Positions 23,818-32,717 of a DNA stretch of 36,546 nucleotides are shown piece by piece (position 1 is the first letter of the stretch; every line of letters starts with the position of its first letter). The position numbers and the translations under genes were made by a program. The DNA comes from an uncultured Brachyspira sp. (lineage in GTDB: Bacteria > Spirochaetota > Brachyspiria > Brachyspirales > Brachyspiraceae): positions 1-36,546 of the forward strand of contig CASGDY010000003.1 of assembly GCA_949300355.1 (NCBI GenBank), written 5' to 3'. The notes under the pieces are model-generated. The model was not told the DNA's origin. It ran no database searches and saw nothing but the letters and a program-made list of their open reading frames with translations.

Positions 23818-25190
23818 TCAATCTTTCATTAAAGTAGAATTAGGATCTTTAAGATAATCTCTAGTAAGTTTAGCTATTTTAGGTGACAGTATCAAAAGTC
23901 CAATAAGGTTAGGTATAGCCATAAGTCCATTCAAAGTATCAGCTATAGCCCATATCAAATCTAATTGACTCACAGCACCAACTATACCTATGACTAAAAA
24001 TATTATTCTATATGAATATGAAGCAATTTTATTTCTTTTTGTAAGATATCCTAAAGCTACAACTCCATAATGAGACCATCCTACAAATGTGGAGAAAGCA
24101 AATAATATTAGAGATATAGTAAGTATTATAGAACCTGCATGTCCTAAATTATTTCCAAAGGAAGCAGATATAAGCTCAGCACCATTTAATTTAGTACCTT
24201 GATTTGTCTCTAAAAATATTATAGCTATAAGCCCTGTCAAAGTACATACAAAGAAAGTATCTATAAGCACTTCAAATATACCCCATAAACCTTGTTCTAT
24301 AGGATTTTTTGAATTGCTTGCCCCATGAGCCATAGGAGCAGTACCTAAACCAGCTTCATTAGAAAACACACCTCTTGCAAATCCGAATTTCATACCCATC
24401 ATAATAGTATATCCCATAAATCCTGCCCCAACCTGCTTTAAAGAAAATGCTTCATCAAATATTCTCTGAAAAGCATGAGGTATTTTGTCCATATTCATAA
24501 ATAATATAACTATTCCGGAAAGTATATATATAACGCACATAATCGGAACTAATTTCTCAGTAACAGTAGCTATTCTTCTTATTCCTCCTATAATAATTAC
24601 AGCAGTTAAAATAACAACTACTATTCCTGTAACTATATGAGGCACACCAAAATTCTGATAAACAACCCCCGCCATAGCATTAGTCTGAGTCATATTACCA
24701 GCTCCGAAACATGCTAAAGCAGCAAAAGCAGCAAATATACTTCCAAGCCAAGGCATATTAGCTCCTTTGGATATATAATACATAGGACCGCCATGATGAT
24801 GTCCTAAATCATCTTTAACTCTATAATGAACGGCTAAAATCACCTCTGAATATTTTGTAACCATACCAAAAAAAGCAGCAAACCACATCCAAAATAAAGC
24901 CCCGGGACCTCCTGCCGCTATTGCCGTAGTAACTCCTGCAATATTTCCTGTACCTACAGTACTAGCCAATGCTGTGCTTACTGCCTGAAAAGGGGTAATA
25001 TTATCATCTAAATCATGTTTTTTGCTAATGCCCCAAATGTATGCTTAACCCATAAAGGTATTTTGGTTATTTGCAAAAAACCTGTTATTATACTCAAATA
25101 TATACCTGTTCCTACTAATAATGTAAGCATTATTGGTCCCCATACAAAACCATTAACAACATTATTTATTTTAGTTATCATTTCTATCAT
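23818..25190 (-). pseudogene. Na+/alanine symporter (AGCS family), interrupted by a one-base frameshift
   Basis: Two adjacent minus-strand frames together make one AGCS symporter of about 457 residues. The first runs from ATG 25190 (AAGGAG upstream) and ends at FGALAKNMI with TAG at 25008. The second resumes in another frame with DDNITPFQAVSTALASTVGT, then GNIAG, and continues to 23818 with normal AGCS blocks such as NEAGLGTAPMAHGASNSK and about ten membrane segments. The switch lies at an A6 tract (25023-25018); A7 would give GALAKKHDLDDN and a full-length protein. AGCS proteins import alanine or glycine with sodium. The gene follows alr by 45 bases on the same strand, so they probably form an alanine operon. 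The rest of the gene is undamaged, so sequencing error or slippage is as likely as true loss. Confidence 0.85.
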
Positions 25191-25235
25191 AATGCTCTCC
25201 TTAATTATCTATCATTAATTATACATATAAAAAAA

Positions 25236-26339
25236 TTAATTATTATTTATATAAACTCTTTTCACCCTTTCGCCTATATTTACAAGTATTTCATGGCTTA
25301 TACTATCTATTTTTGAAGCTAAAGTATCTGCATTAAGCTTTTCATCATTTCCAAATATTAATACCTCATCTCCTATTTTTATATTATCATTTCCTATTTC
25401 TGCAATAATAGAATCCATACATACCCTTCCTCTCAAAGGATAATATTTTTCATTAATTTTTACTTCCCAATTATTAGATAATTTTCTAGGTATTCCGTCA
25501 GCATATCCTATAGGTATCACGGCAGCTCTAGTATCTTTATCAGCTGTCCAAGTCATTCCATAAGAAATACTTTCTCCTTTTTTTATACTTCTTATCAAAA
25601 CAACATATGATTTTAAATTTAATATAGGTTTGATGCCTAAAATATCATCATTATATCCATACAATATGATTCCGGCACGAACCATATCAAAATATGTATT
25701 CTTATACGAAATTATTGCTGCAGAATTAGAAGTATGTGCATTTTTTATCTTTATTCCATTTTCATTCAAATTATTTAATACATCATTAAAAATTTTTATC
25801 TGTTTATTAGTAAAATTAATAGAGTAATCATCGTTCATATCAGAAGCGGCATAATGAGTATTAATACCTTCTATATTTAGAGTATTATGAGATAATATTT
25901 TTCTCGCTAGAGAAACTACTTCTTCAGGTTTAGCTCCCATTCTGTTTAATCCTGTATCAACTTTTATATATAAATTTAAACTTCCTCCATTCTTTTTTAA
26001 AAATTTATCATAATATTCTAAACATTCATCATTACTAATAATAGGACTTAAATTATATTTACATACCAAATCCGACTCATCTTTAAAATGCTGAAATAAA
26101 ACCAATATAGGAAGTTTAACTCCCGCCTCTCTTATTCTTACCCCTTCTTCAACATTAGCAACACCCAAAGCATCTGCTCCAAATCTTTCTGAAGCATTAG
26201 ATATTTCTATTAAACCATGCCCATAAGCATTTGCTTTAACAATATTAAGAAGTTTAACATCACCAATAATAGATCTTATAATCTGCATATTCTTCTTAAA
26301 AACAGACAAATCAATTTCCGCAATAGTATAATTTGACAT
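25236..26339 (-). CDS. alr: Alanine racemase
   Basis: This 367-residue PLP enzyme interconverts L- and D-alanine for peptidoglycan synthesis in the cytoplasm. The cofactor lysine is K35 in NIVKANAYGHG, and the catalytic tyrosine is Y260 in SISYGMTWTADKDTRAAV, followed by IPIGYADGIPR. Other family blocks are YIKVDTGLNRMG and VRAGIILYGYN. Length and both catalytic residues are normal. AGGTTGAG precedes the ATG at 26339. It is followed by the alanine symporter gene on the same strand, 45 bases away, which suggests coordinated alanine uptake and racemisation. Confidence 0.95.
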   Translation of the reverse strand: MSNYTIAEIDLSVFKKNMQIIRSIIGDVKLLNIVKANAYGHGLIEISNASERFGADALGVANVEEGVRIREAGVKLPILVLFQHFKDESDLVCKYNLSPIISNDECLEYYDKFLKKNGGSLNLYIKVDTGLNRMGAKPEEVVSLARKILSHNTLNIEGINTHYAASDMNDDYSINFTNKQIKIFNDVLNNLNENGIKIKNAHTSNSAAIISYKNTYFDMVRAGIILYGYNDDILGIKPILNLKSYVVLIRSIKKGESISYGMTWTADKDTRAAVIPIGYADGIPRKLSNNWEVKINEKYYPLRGRVCMDSIIAEIGNDNIKIGDEVLIFGNDEKLNADTLASKIDSISHEILVNIGERVKRVYINNN

Positions 26340-26390
26340 AATCTCAACCTACTTAATTTTTAATAATTAAAACTTTCTTATTAGAGAAAT

Positions 26391-26431
26391 ATAAAAAATG
26401 AGATATTATATTATAGATATAATATCTCATT
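26391..26431 (-). terminator. Intrinsic terminator of the large chemoreceptor gene
   Basis: AATGAGATATTAT (26397-26409) and ATAATATCTCATT (26419-26431) form a perfect 13-pair stem with a nine-base loop. On the minus strand it is followed by TTTT and more T-rich sequence, 23 bases after the stop codon. Confidence 0.85.
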
Positions 26432-26454
26432 ATTAAAATTCACAAATATAATAT

Positions 26455-29340
26455 TTACATACTAAACATTTCAGGATTTTTAAAGTCCTCTTTAAGCATC
26501 TCTAATACATCATCATCTTTTTTGAATTCATCATTATCTTTTTTGAACTCTTCCTCAAGACTTCTAAGCTCCATATCCATTCTTTCATCTACAGTATAAT
26601 TTTCAGGATTCTTATTAACAAGATTATCGTTTTTACCGCCTTCTGTATCATCAGCATTTGTGATAAATTTACCCATAAGCTCATTAAATTTAACAAAGAT
26701 TTCATTTAATTTATTAGTGGCAGTATAGAATTCTTTATTACCCTCAACAGTTTTTACGGAAAGCTCATTCAAAAAGCTCATAGCATGCATAACTTCTTTA
26801 GCACCTGCACTATTAGCTTCAATTATATCAGAAACTTCCCTCGTAATCTGGTCAAGCAAAGTAATTTGGCTGTCCACCACATCACCGCTGTTCATCTGTT
26901 CTTTTACACTGTCTTTAACACCTGTAGTAATATTATTCAAGTGTCTAATTGTTTCAAGTATATCTCTACCTCCAACCTCTAATTCACTGTTGGCAGTATT
27001 TATTTCAGAAACAACTCTCGCTGTATTTTCTGACATATCAAGTATGTTATCAAGAGATTTACCGCTGTTGCTTGCAAGTTCCACTGTTTCTTCTATTCTT
27101 TTAGTAATAGCTTTAATAATGTTTGTAATAGATTTAGTGTTATCAGCTGTGTGTTCAGCCAAAGATCTAATCTCATCAGCAACTACAGAGAAGCCTCTTC
27201 CTTGCTCTCCGGCATGTGCTGCCTCAATAGCTGCGTTCATAGCCAAAAGGTTAGTCTGCTCAGCAATACCTTGAATAACATTAACTATCTCTTTAATCTG
27301 GTCAGAGCTTTCCTCAATACCTCTAACCGCCTCAATAACTTCATCTACCGTATCACCGCCGTCATGAGCATCAACAAGAAGTTTTTTAGAGAAACTATCT
27401 GCTTTATTAACGCTTCTTGCCACTGATGTAATATTCGATATCATCTCCTCAATAGAAGCTGATGTCTGTTCTACAGCTGATGACTGACGCTCCATATTAT
27501 CATTAATTTTATAGATTGTCTGTAAAAGCTCTTCTACAGCAATAGAGGCTGATGAAAAGGCATGTCTTTGCTGATCTGTAGAATTAGTAACATTTTGTAT
27601 AGAAGTAATAATATTATTAACACTTGCTACACTTTCAGTAATGCTGGAACTTTGATCATTTATTCTATTTGTATTTTCATCAATAATTTTTTCTATTACT
27701 TTTATCTCTTCAAATACTTTATAACTTTCTATTTTTAAGTCTCCTATGAGATTATCTAAACTAGATAAGAATAAATTAAAGTTATAAATTAAAAGTCCTA
27801 TCTCATCATTATTTTTTGAATATATTCTTTTTCTCAAATCTCCATTTCCGCCTAAAAGCATTTTTGTAGATTGATTTGCTCTGTTTATTGAAGATAAGAG
27901 TATTTTCAAAATAATTAAATAAACAATAAAGAATAAAATAAATATAGATATAAATATAAATATATAATTAAATATAGTAAAATTCATATCAGAATCTTTT
28001 ATTATAGTATTTACATCTTTATAATATAAGCCTATAAGTTTTAATTCTTCTATATATGAAATTATAGCGATGGACTTTTTTCCTGCTATATCAATAGGAT
28101 AAAATATTTCAAATGTTTTATTAGCCCCAAATGATTTCTCAAAATTCTCTATATTCTTAATAAGTTCCGGAGATGATGATAATATTTCAGAAGAGCTTGA
28201 AGATATATATCTGCTGTCAGCACTAAGTATTATATCTCTTTTTACAGCAAGATAGTAAATATAAAACCATTGTGAAAGAATATTATTCTTTCTTATTATA
28301 CTATTGAAATTTTCCACTCCTGTTTCAGATATAAGATATCCTATATCGTTTCCAAACAATTTTAAAGGAGTATAAGCAGATACATATATATTATTTCTGT
28401 CGTAAACATTTATACCCAAAGTTACAATATTATCCTGTATTTCATTTTCTAAAAAATTATGGATAGTCAAAGCATCTGATACTCTGCTTGTATATCTATC
28501 AGTGGCAGAATCTTTGGATATTGTTACTGAATAAGGAAGATCTGTATTCAAATATTCCTGATTTATATTAACAGAAATTGTATTATATTTATTTTTTAAA
28601 GTATTATTTATATATCCTAATCTATTAACAAAACCTGTTTGTATATCATCTCTTGAAATTATATTTTTATTAGAATAAATACTAAGTACTGCTTCGGAAT
28701 AAACCAGCATATCTGATTTTATATTATCATCAAATTTCTTCATATTATCAGATATAGAAAGCATTTCATTTAATACAGAGTTGCTGTAATTATGTAAATA
28801 AATATCTTCTTCAACAGAGACATGATTCATAAGAAAAGCTAATATTATAGTTGAGAAAAATAAATATACTATAAGACCTAATTTAGCTATAAGAGGTATA
28901 TAAAATGTTACTATATTTTCTTCCAATTCAAAATTATGGGAAACCATTTTAAATAGAAACATAAATACGCATGACAATAGAGCAGCATTTATCGTAGCAT
29001 TGAATATAGCTAATGTCATAGTATGCAGGAATATTTTGTTTATAATAGAATATGCCACTACCTCTACAATGCTTCCTATTAGGGAAATGATAAAAAATAC
29101 TAATATAACTTTACTTGCTAATTTTATTTCAGAATTTAATCTCCAAAATTTTAAATATTTAAAAAAGAATATAAAAGAAATTACAGAAAAGAGTATTTTT
29201 AATCCATATATAGGCGGAACTTCTTTATATATAAAAAATAATGCTATATTCCAAATTACAATATCAACTAATAAATATATTGGAATAGTTAAAAATTTAA
29301 GCCTTCTAATAATATGTAGTTTTATCTTTTCTGAAGCCAT
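26455..29340 (-). CDS. Large methyl-accepting chemotaxis protein with multi-pass N-terminus
   Basis: This 961-residue receptor differs from the other one in its N-terminal 170 residues, which hold five or six hydrophobic segments (for example [17 protein letters not shown]). A predicted extracytoplasmic sensor of about 280 residues follows, then a membrane segment near 470-495 and HAMP ([20 protein letters not shown]). The signalling domain has the tip [20 protein letters not shown] and [20 protein letters not shown]. The multi-pass N-terminus recalls membrane-embedded sensor domains, but I cannot name it. The C-terminus is long and acidic, with duplicated [14 protein letters not shown] units. 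AGAGGA precedes ATG 29340. It probably signals to CheA/CheW; the stimulus is unknown. Confidence 0.9.
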   Translation of the reverse strand: MASEKIKLHIIRRLKFLTIPIYLLVDIVIWNIALFFIYKEVPPIYGLKILFSVISFIFFFKYLKFWRLNSEIKLASKVILVFFIISLIGSIVEVVAYSIINKIFLHTMTLAIFNATINAALLSCVFMFLFKMVSHNFELEENIVTFYIPLIAKLGLIVYLFFSTIILAFLMNHVSVEEDIYLHNYSNSVLNEMLSISDNMKKFDDNIKSDMLVYSEAVLSIYSNKNIISRDDIQTGFVNRLGYINNTLKNKYNTISVNINQEYLNTDLPYSVTISKDSATDRYTSRVSDALTIHNFLENEIQDNIVTLGINVYDRNNIYVSAYTPLKLFGNDIGYLISETGVENFNSIIRKNNILSQWFYIYYLAVKRDIILSADSRYISSSSSEILSSSPELIKNIENFEKSFGANKTFEIFYPIDIAGKKSIAIISYIEELKLIGLYYKDVNTIIKDSDMNFTIFNYIFIFISIFILFFIVYLIILKILLSSINRANQSTKMLLGGNGDLRKRIYSKNNDEIGLLIYNFNLFLSSLDNLIGDLKIESYKVFEEIKVIEKIIDENTNRINDQSSSITESVASVNNIITSIQNVTNSTDQQRHAFSSASIAVEELLQTIYKINDNMERQSSAVEQTSASIEEMISNITSVARSVNKADSFSKKLLVDAHDGGDTVDEVIEAVRGIEESSDQIKEIVNVIQGIAEQTNLLAMNAAIEAAHAGEQGRGFSVVADEIRSLAEHTADNTKSITNIIKAITKRIEETVELASNSGKSLDNILDMSENTARVVSEINTANSELEVGGRDILETIRHLNNITTGVKDSVKEQMNSGDVVDSQITLLDQITREVSDIIEANSAGAKEVMHAMSFLNELSVKTVEGNKEFYTATNKLNEIFVKFNELMGKFITNADDTEGGKNDNLVNKNPENYTVDERMDMELRSLEEEFKKDNDEFKKDDDVLEMLKEDFKNPEMFSM

Positions 29341-29438
29341 AATATCCTCTATTAAATAAATGCAATTAATATACTATTATATATTATCGTTTATTTTTTA
29401 TCAAAATTTATTCGTAAAAAAGAAGAATATATTAAAAA

Positions 29439-30287
29439 TTAAACTCTGCCCACTTCATTAATTACTCTTCCAACTAAAGTATCATGAGTGGCTATAGTTT
29501 TAGAATTTAATTCATAAGCGCGTTGAACTTCAATCATTCTAACCATTTCATTTATAGGATTTACATTGCTCATCTCTAAGAATCTTGATAATACTTTAGG
29601 TCTATCAACCCCCTTCTGAGCTATATAAGCAGGACCGCTGATATCTGTATCAACCCAGAAAGATTCGCCTTCTTTTTTCAAATATCTTTCATTATCAAAT
29701 CTTACTACTTTTAATGTATCAAGAATTTCTTCATCTTCCCATTCATTATCATTAAACTGTACAAATGTATTGCCGTCTTGATATCTTCTATTAATAGATA
29801 CTCTTCCTTCTTCGTCTATATTGAAGTTATTAGTTTTTATCTGAATATAACCATTCTCACCCATAACTTTATAGCCATGTTTAGTTACAAGATAATGATC
29901 TTTATCTATTAAAAAACTTCCGTTTCTTGTGTATCTTTCACCATTAGGAGTTTCTATGGCAAAGAATCCTTTATCTCCCAAAGCTATATCAAGCTGATTG
30001 CCTGTTTCTCTTAAAGAACCCTGCTCCCATTCTGTGAAAACTTCATTAACTTCAACGCCTGTTCCCATTCTGCCTACATAAGGTCTTACATCTGTAGAAC
30101 CAAGCGGAAATATTACTACTCCGTCATCTTCTGTTCTTGCAGCCATCATTTCTGGGAAAGCCTTAAAGCTTACTGTATCTCTTTTAAATCCAGGTTTATC
30201 TACATTAGCCAAATTGTTAGCTACAACATCTAGTCTAGCCTGTTCAGCCATCATTCCGCTAGCACCTGTATAAACTCCTCTTACCAT
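29439..30287 (-). CDS. Flagellar basal-body rod protein, FlgF/FlgG family
   Basis: This 282-residue protein has the N-terminal rod motif ASGMMAEQARLDVVANNLAN followed by VDKPGFKRD, and the C-terminal helix SNVNPINEMVRMIEVQRAYE that packs the axial coiled coil. FlgF and FlgG form the proximal and distal rod of the periplasmic flagella in spirochaetes. The MVRGVYTGASGM start favours the FlgF/FlhO type, but the length is slightly above usual and no second rod gene lies next to it, so I leave the exact member open. The central insertion (PLGSTDVRPYVGRMGTGVEV) is family-like. It lies 40 bases after murA on the same strand, probably in one transcript. Confidence 0.88.
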   Translation of the reverse strand: MVRGVYTGASGMMAEQARLDVVANNLANVDKPGFKRDTVSFKAFPEMMAARTEDDGVVIFPLGSTDVRPYVGRMGTGVEVNEVFTEWEQGSLRETGNQLDIALGDKGFFAIETPNGERYTRNGSFLIDKDHYLVTKHGYKVMGENGYIQIKTNNFNIDEEGRVSINRRYQDGNTFVQFNDNEWEDEEILDTLKVVRFDNERYLKKEGESFWVDTDISGPAYIAQKGVDRPKVLSRFLEMSNVNPINEMVRMIEVQRAYELNSKTIATHDTLVGRVINEVGRV

Positions 30288-30327
30288 CTATAATCCCCCT
30301 AATTTTTATATTCTTAAACAATATTAA

Positions 30328-31605
30328 TTATAAAATATCATCTTTTTCTTTTTTTGTTTCTATATTAATACTTTTTAATTTTTCTTCTAAATTTTCATAT
30401 CCTCTTTCTATATGATAGATTCTATGAACATTAGTTGTACCTTTAGCTATAGCTCCGGCAGCAACCAAAGCAGCACCTGCACGCAAATCACTAGCCTGAA
30501 CATCGGCACCTGATAACTCTCTGCCGCCGTTTACAACTATATCTGAAGTATTCAACTCTATATCAGCACCCATACGAACAAGTTCCGGTACATGACTGAA
30601 TCTATCAGGATAAATACCCTCTATAAGCTCGCTCTTACCTTTTATAGTGCATGCTAATGTTGTGTAAATAGCCTGTAAATCTGTAGGAAAACCGGGATAA
30701 GGCAATGTTTCTACTTTAAAAGGCTTTAATTCTTTATTTCTTGCATCTATCTCTATAGTATTTTCTGTAGTTTTTATATCACATCCTATATCTGAAAGCA
30801 AATCTAATACATAAGTTAAATGTTTAGGCTCTGCATTTTCAAGCTTCAATTTGCCTCTTCCGGCAGCAGCTATTGCTAAGAAAGTACCTGTTTCTATTCT
30901 ATCAGGAATAACAGTAAACTCAGCACCATGAAGAGCCTCAACTCCTTCTATAGTTATAATATCAGTACCGCCGCCTGTAATTTTCGCTCCCATAGCATTA
31001 AGCAAATCAACCAAGTTAGTACATTCCGGTTCTTTTGCAGCATTTCTTATGATAGTAGTACCTTTAGCCAAAGCAGCTGCCATCATAACATTATCAGTAC
31101 CTAATACTGTAGGACCGAATTTACCTGATAAGTCCATATCTGCACCTATCAAATTACCTTCAACTTTAGCATCTATATATCCTGCTGTAATATCTATCTT
31201 GGCACCCAATGCTTCCATTCCTTTCAAATGCAAATCTATTGGTCTTGGTCCGAAAGCACATCCGCCAGGATATGATACTCTGCAATGTTTCCTTTTAGCT
31301 AGTAATGGCCCTAATACTATTATAGAACCTCTCATCTTTTTAACTAATTTATAAGGAGCTTCCTCGCTTTTTCCGTTATGAGATATTATTACAGTTGTAT
31401 TATTTTTAAAGTCTACTTTTTTCCCTAAAGGCTCTAATATATTTATAAGAACATGCACGTCTACCAAATCCGGAACATTATGAAGTATAACAGGCTCATC
31501 TGTTAAAATAGATGCAACGAGCAAAGGCAATGATGCATTTTTTGACCCTGATACTTTTAATACTCCCCCAATATTGTTTGAACCTTCTATCATATATTTA
31601 TACAT
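30328..31605 (-). CDS. murA: UDP-N-acetylglucosamine 1-carboxyvinyltransferase MurA
   Basis: The start is ATG 31605 (425 residues, the usual length), because AAAGGCGG lies about 6 bases before it and the product then begins MYKYMIEGSNNIGGVLKVSG. The frame is open further upstream to 31671, but that extension is not family-like. MurA adds enolpyruvate from PEP to UDP-GlcNAc, the first committed step of peptidoglycan synthesis. K22-N23 (SKNAS) are present. The catalytic cysteine is C116 in PGGCAFGPRPID, so the enzyme should be fosfomycin-sensitive, unlike variants with aspartate there. The gene precedes flgF/flgG by 40 bases. Of the 324-base gap 31606-31929 upstream, the only clear content is the cas promoter. 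Confidence 0.95.
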   Translation of the reverse strand: MYKYMIEGSNNIGGVLKVSGSKNASLPLLVASILTDEPVILHNVPDLVDVHVLINILEPLGKKVDFKNNTTVIISHNGKSEEAPYKLVKKMRGSIIVLGPLLAKRKHCRVSYPGGCAFGPRPIDLHLKGMEALGAKIDITAGYIDAKVEGNLIGADMDLSGKFGPTVLGTDNVMMAAALAKGTTIIRNAAKEPECTNLVDLLNAMGAKITGGGTDIITIEGVEALHGAEFTVIPDRIETGTFLAIAAAGRGKLKLENAEPKHLTYVLDLLSDIGCDIKTTENTIEIDARNKELKPFKVETLPYPGFPTDLQAIYTTLACTIKGKSELIEGIYPDRFSHVPELVRMGADIELNTSDIVVNGGRELSGADVQASDLRAGAALVAAGAIAKGTTNVHRIYHIERGYENLEEKLKSINIETKKEKDDIL

Positions 31606-31840
31606 ATATTTTCCGCCTTTAAACTTTAAAAGTATAAAAATTCTGCTTTCTTTATTTTCGGTATAATACAAATTTGCTTAATAAATTTTATTCATATATT
31701 ATGTAAATTAAATAATTTTTTAATACATAAATACGGAACTATATATTGTTTATAATTTAATTTTATATTATATAATTAGAAATTTTACTATTCAATAAAT
31801 ATTTACACTGTATTTTTTTATAAATTACTCCGGATTTTCA

Positions 31841-31869
31841 TTGACAACACTATTTATTTTTACTATATT
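31841..31869 (+). promoter_or_regulatory. Promoter of the cas operon
   Basis: TTGACA (31841-31846), a 17-base spacer and TATATT (31864-31869), giving a leader of roughly 55 bases before cas6. AAGGA stands about 8 bases before the cas6 ATG. No CRISPR repeats or obvious operator were seen in the leader. Confidence 0.7.
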
Positions 31870-31929
31870 ATATTTACATAACATTTATATGATAATTTTA
31901 ATTATATAAATATACATAAGGATACATAT

Positions 31930-32691
31930 ATGAGAATAAATCTTAACTTTGAATTAGAAAGTAATATCATTATTAAAGAATACAGACTTGCCATTATAAG
32001 TTTTATTAAACATGCATTAGAAAATAAATATCCTAATACATACAATGCTCTATATAAAGACAATACAAAAATGAAGGCTTTTACTTTCGGGGTATTCCTT
32101 CCAAATGCCAAAATAAATGATAACAACATAGAAATTTCTAAAACAGATAATAATCAAACATACATTAATATAACTTTCTCTATATTTGATAATGAGCTTT
32201 TTATAGAATTTTATAATTCATTCAACAGCATGATAAATAAAAAATATACATATAATAATTCTATGATTATTGCATTAAGAAAAATAACTATGCTAAATGA
32301 AAAAACTATTAGCAAAAATAGAGTACTAATAAAATTTTTAAGCCCTCTAATACTACGAGATCATAACAGGGAAACTAATAAGGATATTTATTTAACTTTC
32401 AAAGATGAAAATTTTAATTCACTATTAAATCAGTCAGTAGAAAGAATTGCAAAAGAATTCAATTTTGAAAGCTCTGAAATAAAATTAATAACTGTAAAGA
32501 CAACAGATGAAAACGGAAATATTATACAAGAGGAATCAAAAACAACAGTAGTACCGTTCAAAGAAAATTTAATCAGTGCCTCTTTTGGAAAATTCTGTTT
32601 GGAAGGGGACACTACCCTATTAAACAATCTCTACAAAACAGGTATAGGAAGCAGAAGAAGCGATGGTTTCGGACTATTTGAAGTTTTATAA
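31930..32691 (+). CDS. cas6: CRISPR pre-crRNA endoribonuclease Cas6
   Basis: This 253-residue protein ends in the glycine-rich loop of Cas6, GIGSRRSDGFGLFEVL (residues 238-253), and has a histidine near the N-terminus (SFIKHALENKYP) that could be catalytic, as in other Cas6 enzymes. The two ferredoxin-like halves are consistent with the length. Cas6 cuts the CRISPR transcript within repeats and often keeps hold of the crRNA 5' or 3' handle. It is first in the operon, 26 bases before cas8. The family is clear from the C-terminal loop and context; the catalytic residues are assigned by position only. Confidence 0.88.
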   Translation: MRINLNFELESNIIIKEYRLAIISFIKHALENKYPNTYNALYKDNTKMKAFTFGVFLPNAKINDNNIEISKTDNNQTYINITFSIFDNELFIEFYNSFNSMINKKYTYNNSMIIALRKITMLNEKTISKNRVLIKFLSPLILRDHNRETNKDIYLTFKDENFNSLLNQSVERIAKEFNFESSEIKLITVKTTDENGNIIQEESKTTVVPFKENLISASFGKFCLEGDTTLLNNLYKTGIGSRRSDGFGLFEVL

Positions 32692-32717
32692 TATTTTTTA
32701 TTTAAGGAATTTTTATT

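Noticed and set aside
31606-31671. 22-residue N-terminal extension of MurA
   Set aside because: Not family-like, and a good ribosome binding site with proper spacing lies inside it, before ATG 31605.
31606-31929. Possible CRISPR leader or array upstream of cas6
   Set aside because: No repeated 28-37 base units with regular spacers occur here or elsewhere in the window.
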